Positions 12,582-19,171 of a stretch of DNA of 20,225 nt are shown piece after piece. The DNA is taken from positions 1 through 20,225 of the forward strand of contig CAYUUW010000023.1 of assembly GCA_964448005.1 (NCBI GenBank), given 5' to 3'. This DNA is from CAYUUW01 sp964448005. Lineage in GTDB: Bacteria > Patescibacteriota > Gracilibacteria > UM-FILTER-43-11. Numbering within the stretch: the stretch's first letter is position 1; the number at the start of each line of letters is the position of its first letter. The translations under genes and the position numbers were made by a program. The notes beneath the pieces were generated by a model. That model did no database searches, was not told the DNA's origin, and was given only the letters and a program-made list of their open reading frames with translations.

Positions 12582-13307
12582 TCATGCATCCTGCTTTTGC
12601 CTCAGCACATCCAGGAATTTTTTGAAGAAGCTGCACCAATGAAGAGGCGCGCATGCAGTGTCTTCACCGACCTCGATGGTGCAGGCCCAAAGGCCCGCCT
12701 TCACGGCCGCTCCTTCGAGCGTGGTTTCCTCTTCCTCGGGAGGCTCCTGCAAGGGTCGCGATCCCGCAAGAACAATCGTCATTTCGGGATCGACCTCTTG
12801 GATCAACTTGCTGCACTCGGCCGTAGCGATCACATAGTGCTTGCCCTTGTAGGATCCGTGGACGTCCAAGGCGTACACTTTCCTGCCAGGCCTACAGAGA
12901 GGCATCAGGCCCTCGCTCCACACCTGCCGGGTGATCGGAATCTTGTTTGGCCAGCTGCGGTTGACATTTGTGGGCTTGCCCGAGTAGGCAAGAGCGCAAT
13001 CAATAGGGGAATCAGTATGGAACATGCCCCAGGCCAAACCATGCGGATTGAGGCCTGGAGCGAAGACGAATTGGAACCCCTCCAGATCGACCGGACCCAC
13101 TTCAGCTAGTCCCTCTGGGCCACACACATGATGAGTGTTGCCTTCAGAGGAGCGTATCACCATGTTCATGAGGTTGACCCCCACGCTATTGCCGGTAGGC
13201 TCATTGCCATGGGCCCCAGAGGCCACGAAGATTGCCTTTTCGGCATCCGGATCGCCCACAATGATTCCCCACTCCATGCGAGTTCGTTGGTAGAATTTTC
13301 GTTCCAA
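12582..13307 (-). CDS. M14/AspA-like zinc hydrolase (desuccinylase or aspartoacylase family)
   Basis: This is a member of the zinc carboxypeptidase superfamily related to succinylglutamate desuccinylase and aspartoacylase, which hydrolyse amide bonds at a zinc centre. The chosen start is TTG 13307-13305, because AAGGAGG (13320-13314) lies six bases upstream. ATG 13277 would lose ERKFYQRTR, which reads as normal family sequence. The resulting protein has 241 residues. Zinc ligands are His33 and Glu36 in GAHGNEPTG and His150 in ALDVHGSYKG. Substrate-binding NR lies in VNRSWP (about 116-121), and catalytic Glu212 in CTIEVGEDT. No signal peptide is seen. The substrate is unknown. The leader has two competing hairpins. 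Confidence 0.85.
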   Translation of the reverse strand: MERKFYQRTRMEWGIIVGDPDAEKAIFVASGAHGNEPTGNSVGVNLMNMVIRSSEGNTHHVCGPEGLAEVGPVDLEGFQFVFAPGLNPHGLAWGMFHTDSPIDCALAYSGKPTNVNRSWPNKIPITRQVWSEGLMPLCRPGRKVYALDVHGSYKGKHYVIATAECSKLIQEVDPEMTIVLAGSRPLQEPPEEEETTLEGAAVKAGLWACTIEVGEDTACAPLHWCSFFKKFLDVLRQKQDA

Positions 13308-13313
13308 GGACTT

Positions 13314-13320
13314 CCTCCTT
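13314..13320 (-). promoter_or_regulatory. strong Shine-Dalgarno site that fixes a TTG start
   Basis: AAGGAGG on the minus strand lies six bases before TTG 13307-13305. This decides the start of the M14-like hydrolase. Confidence 0.75.
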
Positions 13321-13349
13321 CTATCTGCCACGTTGTAAAGGCAAGGCAA

Positions 13350-13419
13350 ATGACTACGGCGGCAGTTTGCCGAGTCATGGAAGCGCCCAAAAGGATATGT
13401 GGGCCGTTCCATGACTCGG
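13350..13419 (-). promoter_or_regulatory. leader with two mutually exclusive hairpins
   Basis: In the M14 transcript, arm A (13419-13407, CCGAGTCATGGAA) pairs perfectly over 13 bp with arm B (13382-13370). Arm B can instead pair with arm C (13360-13350, GCCGTAGTCAT): ATGACT-CGGC against GCCG-T-AGTCAT, ten pairs with one bulge. The A:B loop holds a further small stem. The shared middle arm, placed 30-100 bases before the start codon, is the layout of an attenuator or riboswitch-like control element. No match to a known riboswitch is visible. Confidence 0.5.
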
Positions 13420-13700
13420 ATCAAAGCAGGTTGGCATGACACCTGCACTCAAGCATTTTTTGAAAAAATTGAATGCAGATGGATGCCAACACGATTTTGT
13501 CAAAGAGCAAGATTGGTTTTTATTTTAATTCATTATTTTAATAAGTCAAACAGACCCAGATGTTCGGGCAAATGAAAAAGAGGCAGGGGAAAAAAATTCC
13601 TCCCAGCTCAATGCTTGCCCGAACTTAGGCAAGCCCTTTCGGGTGCGGGACAGGACATAATACTGAGCTTTACCGTAAGGAAAGCCATTCAGAAAACACA

Positions 13701-13794
13701 AAGCAAAAAGCGGCTCCCCCGAAAGGTTACCGCTTTTTATTTGCCCTCCGAACGCAGCATAGCCGCAACTCAGAAAATCAAGGCTTATTTTCAT
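13701..13794. repeat. modular terminator-like element, copy 1 (upstream of htrA)
   Basis: The order is AAGCAAAAAGCG, an 18-base variable loop, a 38-base constant block (13731-13768, starting CGCTTTTTATTTGCC), a 15-base variable part, and CTTATTTTCAT. The outer parts form a hairpin AAAAAGCGG / CCGCTTTTT. The same modules occur at 15286-15369. No plus-strand gene ends before it, so it is not simply a gene terminator. The remaining 13420-13975 is AT-rich and shows only an inverted repeat TTCGGGCAA / TTGCCCGAA (13563-13571, 13615-13623) and no convincing gene. Confidence 0.75.
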
Positions 13795-13942
13795 TATTTT
13801 TTTAAAATATTTTAATATTTTGGCAAAATCCGGCCTCTGCAGCCAGAAATACGCACAAATAAAGGATGGGCGGCTCCCATAAAAACAAGCAAGATTGAAG
13901 GAGCTCTTGGCCCAAAGAACTGCAGGCCCGAGGAAGAAGGGG

Positions 13943-13970
13943 TTGAAAAAAACCCAGGAGGAGCTAAAAT
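13943..13970 (+). promoter_or_regulatory. htrA promoter overlapping the start region
   Basis: TTGAAA (13943-13948), a 16-base spacer containing AGGAGG, and TAAAAT (13965-13970) would start RNA near 13977. That is at or past ATG 13976, so translation may be leaderless or begin at ATG 14003. If a promoter further upstream is used, AGGAGG would lie 12-13 bases before ATG 13976. Confidence 0.45.
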
Positions 13971-13975
13971 AAGAA

Positions 13976-15262
13976 ATGGCCAAAAAACTAACTCTCCTTG
14001 CCATGTCCAACACCAACAATCGCCTTCTTTGGGCACTCCCCCTCGGCATCATCCTCTGCACCGGATTCGGAGGAATCGGAGGAGCGTTGGCCTTGTACCA
14101 TTTGGACCGCCCCGCCAAAACCCAGGAGGACCCAAGCCATCCGGAGCAGGCAAGCTCTGAAAAGAGGACGGTCTACATCGAAGAATCCTCGCTGATCGAT
14201 GCCGTGAAAGCCGTGCAGCCCGCCGTGGTGAGCGTGGTGGTCAGCAAGGATCTGCCCCTTTACCGGGAGCAGCGCCTGCAGATGAACCCCTTCTTCGGCG
14301 ACCCCTTCGGATTCGGCCAATTCCCTTTCAGCCAGCGCGTGCCCCAGCTGGATGAAGACGGCAATGTGCTGCGCGAGCGGAGGCAGATCGGAGGAGGCAG
14401 CGGATTCATCGTCTCGGGCGAAGGGCTGGTGGCCACCAACCGCCATGTGGTGGAGGACGAAGAGGCCCAATACACTGTCATTCTGAACGACGGAAGGGAG
14501 TTCGATGCCCAGGTGATTGCCCGCGACAGCGCCAATGATCTGGCCCTGGTGCAAATGAAGGAGAAGGAGGAGAAGCTGCAAAACCTGCCCGTGGCCCAAT
14601 TGGGCGATTCCCAGAGCCTCCAGGTGGGCCAGCGGGTCGTGGCCATCGGCAACGCCTTGGCCGAATACCAGAACACCGTGACCACCGGCATCATCAGCGC
14701 CACCGGGCGCTCGATCCTGGCCGGATCCATGGGGCCGGCGGAGAGCCTGCTCAACCTGATCCAGACGGATGCCTCCATCAATCCGGGCAACAGCGGAGGC
14801 CCGCTGGCGAACCTGGCGGGCGAGATCGTCGGCATCAACACGGCCATTGCCGCCAATGCCCAGGGCATCGGCTTCGCCATTCCCATCAACGATGTCAAAT
14901 CCGCCATCGAAAGCGTCAAGAAGAACGGAAAGATCGTGCGGCCCTACCTGGGCGTGCGCTTCATGATGCTGGACGAATCCACCGCCAAGGAGCTGGAGAT
15001 CGGCGTGGATCATGGAGCCCTGCTGGTGGGCAACGAGGAGGAAGGGCGCTTTGCCGTGATTCCGGCGAGCCCTGCGGAAAAGGCCGGCCTAAAGATCAAG
15101 GATGTGATCCTGGAGGTGGACGGCGAGGAGGTGACGCTGGAAAAGCCCCTGAACAGGCTAATTCAGCAAAAGGGCCCGCAAAGCGAGGTGGCGCTGCTGG
15201 TGTGGCGCAGCGGCCAGACGCTGGAGCTGCAGGTGAAGCTGGAGGAGGAGCCGCGGGAGTGA
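13976..15262 (+). CDS. htrA: HtrA/DegP-type serine protease with one PDZ domain
   Basis: This is an envelope quality-control protease that degrades misfolded proteins. In the 428-residue frame, a membrane anchor lies at about residues 18-40 with the rest outside the cytoplasm. The trypsin-like domain carries His157 (TNRHVV), Asp188 (ANDLALV) and Ser273 (GNSGGP), a full catalytic triad. A glycine- and phenylalanine-rich segment (NPFFGDPFGFGQFPF) precedes the strand GSGFIVSGEG, as in HtrA regulatory loop LA. One PDZ domain follows (about 318-425, starting near PYLGVRF). The start may be ATG 13976 or ATG 14003. A strong terminator follows. Modular elements flank it on both sides. Confidence 0.95.
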   Translation: MAKKLTLLAMSNTNNRLLWALPLGIILCTGFGGIGGALALYHLDRPAKTQEDPSHPEQASSEKRTVYIEESSLIDAVKAVQPAVVSVVVSKDLPLYREQRLQMNPFFGDPFGFGQFPFSQRVPQLDEDGNVLRERRQIGGGSGFIVSGEGLVATNRHVVEDEEAQYTVILNDGREFDAQVIARDSANDLALVQMKEKEEKLQNLPVAQLGDSQSLQVGQRVVAIGNALAEYQNTVTTGIISATGRSILAGSMGPAESLLNLIQTDASINPGNSGGPLANLAGEIVGINTAIAANAQGIGFAIPINDVKSAIESVKKNGKIVRPYLGVRFMMLDESTAKELEIGVDHGALLVGNEEEGRFAVIPASPAEKAGLKIKDVILEVDGEEVTLEKPLNRLIQQKGPQSEVALLVWRSGQTLELQVKLEEEPRE

Positions 15263-15285
15263 TGGCCTCCGGCGGAAAATCGGGC

Positions 15286-15369
15286 AAGCAAAAAGCGCCT
15301 TGCGGCGCTTTTTATTTGCCCTCCGAACGCAGCATAGCCGCAAGTTCTGCTTTGGCCGCTTATTTTCAT
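15286..15369. repeat. modular terminator-like element, copy 2 (downstream of htrA)
   Basis: It has the same modules as 13701-13794: AAGCAAAAAGCG, an 8-base variable loop, the identical 38-base block (15306-15343), 15 variable bases and CTTATTTTCAT. Both variable spacers before CTTATTTTCAT are exactly 15 bases but differ in sequence. Confidence 0.8.
15290..15313. terminator. bidirectional intrinsic terminator between htrA and the PAP2 gene
   Basis: A perfect 10-bp stem AAAAAGCGCC, loop TTGC, GGCGCTTTTT gives a GC-rich hairpin with a T-run on both strands. It lies between two convergent genes. Confidence 0.85.
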
Positions 15370-15432
15370 GCTCTTTTTAGAATTCGATAATGTTTCTCCA
15401 CTCTGCGGCTGAAAGTCCGGAAGAAATACAGG

Positions 15433-15864
15433 CTAAAGAAAAAACAGGCCAAGTGTGAGGACTGCCCCAAGCGCTGCTCCGGCCAAGGCCTGAAGAGGAG
15501 TGTGGCCCAAGGACTCCCGCAGGTGGCGATCGGGGCGGAGGCGGTTGATTGCCGCCGCATGCTTGCCCGCTTCGTGGCGAAGGCTGATGGCATCGTAGAC
15601 CACCACCAGGGCAATGACGGCGCTGATGGCGAAAGCCATGCTGCCCAAGCCTTGCGTCAAGGCAGCCGTGACCGCCAGCGACGAGACGCCGGCCGAATGG
15701 CCGCTGGGCATTCCCCCTGGGTTCAGGAAGCCGGCCCTTTTCCGGTTCTGGATCACATCGATGGAGAGCTTGAGCGCTTCGGCGCAAAGAATGGAGGCAA
15801 AGGGCGCAATGACAGGGTACTGATGGACCAGTTGCATAGGATCGAATGAGCTTGGCCCAATCAT
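15433..15864 (-). CDS. divergent PAP2 family membrane protein (YuiD/DUF212-like)
   Basis: This is a small integral membrane protein related to acid phosphatases of the PAP2/haloperoxidase group; its true substrate is not established. The 143-residue protein shows GGMPSGHSAGVSSL (about residues 50-63), a helix with VYDAISLRHEAGKHA, and ESLGHTPLQALAGAALG near the end, the pattern of the divergent PAP2 family. Hydrophobic helices lie at the N-terminus, in the middle (about 75-92) and at the C-terminus. The start at ATG 15864 may be replaced by ATG 15837. It converges on htrA. Confidence 0.88.
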   Translation of the reverse strand: MIGPSSFDPMQLVHQYPVIAPFASILCAEALKLSIDVIQNRKRAGFLNPGGMPSGHSAGVSSLAVTAALTQGLGSMAFAISAVIALVVVYDAISLRHEAGKHAAAINRLRPDRHLRESLGHTPLQALAGAALGAVLTLGLFFL

Positions 15865-15963
15865 AGTACAGCGGCGGAGAAAAGCAAAAGCCAGGCGAAC
15901 GGAAACTCATCGCCTTTGCCATGGGAAAATGCTATGCTCCGAGCAATTGCTAATGGACCAAAA

Positions 15964-16530
15964 ATGAGAATTTTCATCCGAAAACCCGCTCGCCTTCTCG
16001 TAACCTTGGCCTTGGCTGGAGCCATGCTCGGCTGCGGTTCGGAATCGGACGCTGCAACCGGCGATTTCCGGCTTTTCGAGGGGGGCGAATACTCCTTGAG
16101 CGTGGATCCGGAATGGTCCATTCTGACCCCTTCGGATTTCCGCTCCGGCATCCCCAAAGAAACCCTGGTGGGCTTCGCCTCGCCGGAAGCCTACGACGGA
16201 TTCTTCCTGAATGTGAATGTGGTCCGGGAAAGCTTGGATCAAGCCCTTTCCTCCATCGATTACGGGCGGGCCAACATCAACCTGGCGGGCAGGAACCTGA
16301 CCGACTACCAGAAGATCCAGGAGGCGAAAGTGGACCTGGGCGGAACAGCCTCCCTGCTGCACATCTTCGAGGCCCGGGTGAACCCTTCCCAGCCCAAGAT
16401 CCGCTTCTTCCAGGTGTATGCCACGAAAGGGGCCTACGGCTACATTGCTTCCGGCGGCATGCTCCCCGCCACGCCCAAGGAGATCCGCGAGAGGATCGGG
16501 GCCATGGTGACGAGCTTTCGGCTGAAGTAA
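15964..16530 (+). CDS. lipoprotein, possibly PsbP/DcrB-like fold
   Basis: A 188-residue protein starts at ATG 15964. The N-terminus has basic residues (MRIFIRKPARLL), a hydrophobic core (VTLALAGA) and Cys24 in MLGC, so it is likely exported and lipid-anchored, although the lipobox is slightly unusual. The mature part begins with GEYSLSVDPEWSI and ends with IRERIGAMVTSFRLK. An N-terminal Y-S-L-x-V-x-P-x-W strand and a C-terminal helix with a final strand resemble PsbP/Mog1/DcrB-like proteins, but the resemblance is weak. Cytoplasmic upstream codons back to 15916 add no signal and are excluded. Confidence 0.8.
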   Translation: MRIFIRKPARLLVTLALAGAMLGCGSESDAATGDFRLFEGGEYSLSVDPEWSILTPSDFRSGIPKETLVGFASPEAYDGFFLNVNVVRESLDQALSSIDYGRANINLAGRNLTDYQKIQEAKVDLGGTASLLHIFEARVNPSQPKIRFFQVYATKGAYGYIASGGMLPATPKEIRERIGAMVTSFRLK

Positions 16531-16558
16531 ATCTCCTGTGGTGATGCCGATTGTGATT

Positions 16559-16600
16559 CCGGTTGTGGCCAAGTTTCTTCACCATTGGCCTCACAACCGG
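16559..16600. repeat. imperfect inverted repeat with 12-base periodicity
   Basis: CCGGTTGTGGCCA (16559-16571) pairs with TGGCC and ACAACCGG (16586-16600) with a two-base bulge. Outside it, CACAAYCGGMAT-like units continue for 20-40 bases on both sides. No T-run follows. Confidence 0.5.
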
Positions 16601-16717
16601 CATCACAACGGGTTTCTATTGGTATCACGACCGATTAAACAACAGGAGGCATTTGCTTTGGAGCAGAAGAGATTTCGGGTTAAGATGGAGTTATCATAGA
16701 AACTAAAGCAAACTTCC

Positions 16718-17473
16718 ATGTCCAAACACTTCTTCTCCAAGGCCCTCACCTTGACCATCTTGGTCGTTGCGGGGCTTTTTTCGCTTTCCAGGCTCAGCTC
16801 TCCGCTGCAGCTGAGCATAAGCTCCGTCAGCACCCAAAAGGACACGCTTTTCCAAGTCAGCCATACCGCCAAGGTGTTCGCCTCCCCCGATCTGGCCACG
16901 CTTCAGGTGGGCGTGGTGAGGGAGGGCAAGACTGTGGCAGCAGCGCAGGCCGATCTGAATACAGCAAACAACGCCGTCATTGAAGCCATTGGAGCCCTGG
17001 GAATCGAAAAGGAGGCCATCAAAACCGTCTCCTTCAGCATCACGCCCAAATACAACTACAACCGCCAAACCGGCCAGCAGCGGATCGACGGCTACCAAGC
17101 AAGCTCCGCGCTGGAAGTGCGCAGCTCGGATTTCGACCTGGTGAACAAGGTGATCGACGCCTCCACCGAGGCAGGGGCGAATACGGTTGGGCAAGTGAGC
17201 TTTGTAGTGGACGATCGGGACCAGCACATCGCCAAGGCCCGCCAGGAAGCCATGGAAGGGGCCAAGAAAAAAGCCGAAGAGATTGCCAGCGAGGCGGGCA
17301 TCGCCCTGGGCCGGGTGGTGGACGCTCAAGTGTCCGAAGGCGGAAGCCAGCCTCCCATGTATTATGAAAGAGCGATGATGATGGACACCGCCAGCGAGGC
17401 GGGCGGGACAAGCATTGAGCCGGGGCAGAACGAGATCCAGGTGACGGTGCAGCTGTTTTACGAGCTGGAATAG
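16718..17473 (+). CDS. SIMPL domain protein (DUF541, YggE/BP26-like)
   Basis: SIMPL-domain proteins are exported and often linked to oxidative stress or envelope functions; no enzymatic activity is established for most of them. The 251-residue protein has a basic start and one hydrophobic segment (about residues 9-24) acting as a signal peptide or anchor. The SIMPL domain covers about 44-251: VSHTAKVFASPDLATLQVGVV, a helix with AAQADLNTANNAVIEAI, YNYNRQTGQQRIDGYQASSALEV, then a helix AKARQEAMEGAKKKAEEIASEAG and a final strand IQVTVQLFYEL. It follows the lipoprotein gene on the same strand by 187 bases, with repeats between. Confidence 0.9.
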   Translation: MSKHFFSKALTLTILVVAGLFSLSRLSSPLQLSISSVSTQKDTLFQVSHTAKVFASPDLATLQVGVVREGKTVAAAQADLNTANNAVIEAIGALGIEKEAIKTVSFSITPKYNYNRQTGQQRIDGYQASSALEVRSSDFDLVNKVIDASTEAGANTVGQVSFVVDDRDQHIAKARQEAMEGAKKKAEEIASEAGIALGRVVDAQVSEGGSQPPMYYERAMMMDTASEAGGTSIEPGQNEIQVTVQLFYELE

Positions 17474-17556
17474 GCCTCTCTGTTCACAGGCTTGGATCAA
17501 TTTTCTCTGGAGCAAGACGATATTTCGGACGCAAGCTTCCATTCCACCCTTTGGCT

Positions 17557-17585
17557 TTGCCTTTTCCTTTGTTTTATGCTAAAAA
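17557..17585 (+). promoter_or_regulatory. tRNA-Cys promoter
   Basis: TTGCCT (17557-17562), a 17-base spacer and TAAAAA (17580-17585) precede tRNA-Cys. The start is expected near 17592, about 72 bases before the mature 5' end, with the heptamer array in between. Confidence 0.5.
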
Positions 17586-17626
17586 TAGCAGGCTGATACA
17601 CTCAAGAATTCCGAATTTGGATTTCT

Positions 17627-17661
17627 TTGGAAATTGGGATTTGGAAATTGGGATTTGGAAT
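17627..17661. repeat. heptamer array before tRNA-Cys
   Basis: Five contiguous heptamers (TTGGAAA, TTGGGAT, TTGGAAA, TTGGGAT, TTGGAAT) end two bases before the tRNA. They share their unit with the array in rsmA. Confidence 0.85.
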
Positions 17662-17663
17662 AG

Positions 17664-17739
17664 GGTACCGTGGTGAAGTGGCTAACACAGCGGTCTGCAA
17701 AACCGCCATTCATGGGTTCAAATCCCATCGGTACCTCCA
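17664..17739 (+). tRNA. tRNA-Cys (GCA)
   Basis: The 76-base cloverleaf has acceptor GGTACCG / CGGTACC, D-stem GTG/CAC, anticodon stem GCGGT/ACCGC with loop CTGCAAA (anticodon GCA), and T-arm ATGGG-TTCAAAT-CCCAT. The discriminator is T and CCA is encoded. It decodes TGC and TGT. Confidence 0.95.
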
Positions 17740-17767
17740 CACAATCTTTGCAATGTCGACTACGGAC

Positions 17768-17822
17768 CCACAGCGGTCTGAAACACCGATGGTCATCGGA
17801 ACAAATGCCATCGGCACCTCCA
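17768..17822 (+). pseudogene. decayed partial tRNA-Cys copy with a GAA-like anticodon
   Basis: The 55 bases align without gaps to 17685-17739 of tRNA-Cys, with 43 identities. The CCA end is kept. The anticodon loop now reads CTGAAAC (GAA), the T-arm is broken and no 5' acceptor strand is present. It is probably dead; transcription through it is likely because it follows tRNA-Cys. No other feature is evident in 17823-18021. Confidence 0.65.
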
Positions 17823-18021
17823 GAATTTTCTTCGAAAAAAGGAAAGGCATTTTCACGCACCAGAAAACCTACACCTGCCACTTGGGCAGCAAAGCGCATA
17901 CTCCTCTGCTTAAATAGCAGAAATAATCTGCATAATTCCGCCGCAGCTTTTAGCTCCTTAGTTAAAGTCATTTAAGCTTCAGCGACATTATGCGGGACAA
18001 TAAAGGCAGAGAAGCATAGAT

Positions 18022-18207
18022 TCACAAGCCATCAATCACCGCGGTCATTTTTCGTTTCAGCTTTTCTTTTACGTCCCCCATCTTTTCTTTCAGGTCTTCT
18101 TTGGTGTTTTTAAAACCCCCTTCGTCATTGGATGAATCAGAAAGGCAATGGTCACAAAGCTTCCAACAGGCCATTCCTAAACCTAAAAGCATTAGTAATT
18201 TTTTCAT
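18022..18207 (-). CDS. small membrane or lipoprotein-like protein
   Basis: A 61-residue protein begins MKKLLMLLGLGMACWKLC. The first 15 residues are hydrophobic after two lysines, and the first Cys could be a lipidated lipobox (GMAC) or part of a membrane anchor. The rest is an acidic and basic helix (TKEDLKEKMGDVKEKLKRKM) that would be amphipathic. No family is recognised; YtxH-like or CsbD-like helices look similar but are not strong matches. It lies alone on the minus strand between the tRNA-Cys region and grpE. Confidence 0.6.
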   Translation of the reverse strand: MKKLLMLLGLGMACWKLCDHCLSDSSNDEGGFKNTKEDLKEKMGDVKEKLKRKMTAVIDGL

Positions 18208-18515
18208 AAGATTAGTAAGTTAAGTAATAAAAAATAAAATTAAAATTAGCTTTGTACGCAAAAAGAGACAAAGCCTTAAGGGGGCGGATGAAATTGATTT
18301 TAAAATCCTACTGCCTTTCTCCTGTAACTGAGATCAGTTTATCAAAAACGCCCCTTCAAATCAACGGCTTATCAATAAATAAAATAGAGGTATCAGCTAG
18401 AGCCTGACCTTTTCCAGGGCAAAAATCTTGGTGGGATTTCTGGGCAGGTCATTGCCTCTCAATCCCCTTTCCCGCTAAAATAACCGGCGCATAAGCATCT
18501 ATAATTTTACGACCC
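18208..18515. other. gap before grpE without a gene
   Basis: This AT-rich stretch contains a 7-bp hairpin GCTTTGT / ACAAAGC (18249-18255, 18268-18274) and the grpE promoter region. I see no coding sequence, tRNA or CIRCE operator in it. Confidence 0.5.
18452..18481 (+). promoter_or_regulatory. candidate grpE promoter
   Basis: TTGCCT (18452-18457), an 18-base spacer and TAAAAT (18476-18481) would start RNA near 18488. A consensus TATAAT at 18500-18505 lacks a -35 and would give an almost leaderless mRNA at ATG 18516. Confidence 0.45.
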
Positions 18516-19088
18516 ATGACACATCAAGACCCTCAAGGCCAATCAAAAGAGGGGGCAAAACCCGAGGAGTCCCAGCAGAAAGCCGAGGAGCTGAAGAGGG
18601 AAGAGCCGAAAGCCGACGAGACGCCCCCGAAAGCCTCACCCCTACCGGATCCCGCCGAGGAGCTGAAGAACGCCCTGGCTCGAGCCATGGCCGATCTGCA
18701 GAACTTCAAACGCCGCAGCGAGGAGGATCGCGGCAGAACGGTTCGCTTCGCCAATATGGATCTTCTCAAGGCCTTGCTCCCCGTGCTGAACAACCTGCAG
18801 CGCAGCGCCGACCACCTGCCTCAAGAGCTGAAAGCCGATGAGTGGGCCAAGGGAGTAATGGGAGTGCACAGCGACATGCAAAAGATCTTGGAAAAGCTGG
18901 GGCTGAAGAAGATCCCCACGATAGGCGAAGCGCTCAATCCCCAGATGCATGAGGCCCTGATGAGCGGCCCCGGGAAGAAAGACAGGATCGTGGAGGAATT
19001 CGAAGCCGGCTACACCTACCACGGCGAGGTAATTTCCCCTGCCAAGGTGAAGGTGGGCGATGGGACGCAGGGAAACAAAACAGATTGA
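18516..19088 (+). CDS. grpE: GrpE, DnaK nucleotide exchange factor
   Basis: GrpE releases ADP from DnaK in the Hsp70 chaperone cycle in the cytoplasm. The 190-residue length is normal. The N-terminal 50 residues are Glu/Lys/Pro-rich and disordered. A long helix (about 48-100) carries ALARAMADLQNFKRRSEED, and the beta-wing domain contains LNPQMHEALMSGPGKKDRIVEEFEAGYTYHGEVISPAKVKVG, the GrpE signature. dnaK follows after 124 bases. The stop TGA (19086-19088) overlaps the -35 box of the dnaK promoter. No Shine-Dalgarno site is seen. Confidence 0.96.
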   Translation: MTHQDPQGQSKEGAKPEESQQKAEELKREEPKADETPPKASPLPDPAEELKNALARAMADLQNFKRRSEEDRGRTVRFANMDLLKALLPVLNNLQRSADHLPQELKADEWAKGVMGVHSDMQKILEKLGLKKIPTIGEALNPQMHEALMSGPGKKDRIVEEFEAGYTYHGEVISPAKVKVGDGTQGNKTD

Positions 19089-19112
19089 CACTTTGATCTA
19101 GCACTCTATAAT
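19085..19112 (+). promoter_or_regulatory. dnaK promoter, near consensus
   Basis: TTGACA (19085-19090), a 16-base spacer and TATAAT (19107-19112) match both sigma-70 boxes exactly. The -10 box lies in the spacer of the CIRCE operator. The start is expected near 19119. Confidence 0.8.
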
Positions 19113-19124
19113 AATGAGTGCCAG
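19098..19124. promoter_or_regulatory. CIRCE operator (HrcA site) at dnaK
   Basis: CTAGCACTC, nine bases (TATAATAAT) and GAGTGCCAG match the CIRCE consensus TTAGCACTC-N9-GAGTGCTAA at 8 of 9 and 7 of 9 positions. HrcA bound here would cover the -10 box, so dnaK should be repressed at normal temperature and induced by heat. hrcA itself is not in this window. Confidence 0.85.
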
Positions 19125-19171
19125 ATTGCCCTAATCTCAAGCTTAAGGGCTGATGAGTTAAAAGCCAACAA

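Noticed and set aside
13546..13794. Minus-strand frame with MKIS-x5-CGYAAFGGQIKS, a peptide shared with the frame at 15163-15369
   Set aside because: The shared peptide comes from the identical 38-base block. The second copy runs antisense into htrA, so a protein function is unlikely. It was treated as a nucleotide element.
13988..15013. 341-codon minus-strand open frame opposite htrA
   Set aside because: His- and Leu-rich shadow of the protease coding sequence.
17627..17661. Possible CRISPR-like repeats
   Set aside because: Units are seven bases without spacers and no cas genes are visible; these are simple tandem repeats.
17664..17822. Attachment site of an integrative element
   Set aside because: The copy is only 28 bases away with no integrase or cargo. 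An old scar is possible but not supported, so it is reported only as a remnant.
17579..17971. Minus-strand open frame of 130 codons across tRNA-Cys
   Set aside because: It includes the antisense of the tRNA and of its remnant (VPMGFEPMNGGFADRC), so the coding appearance is spurious.
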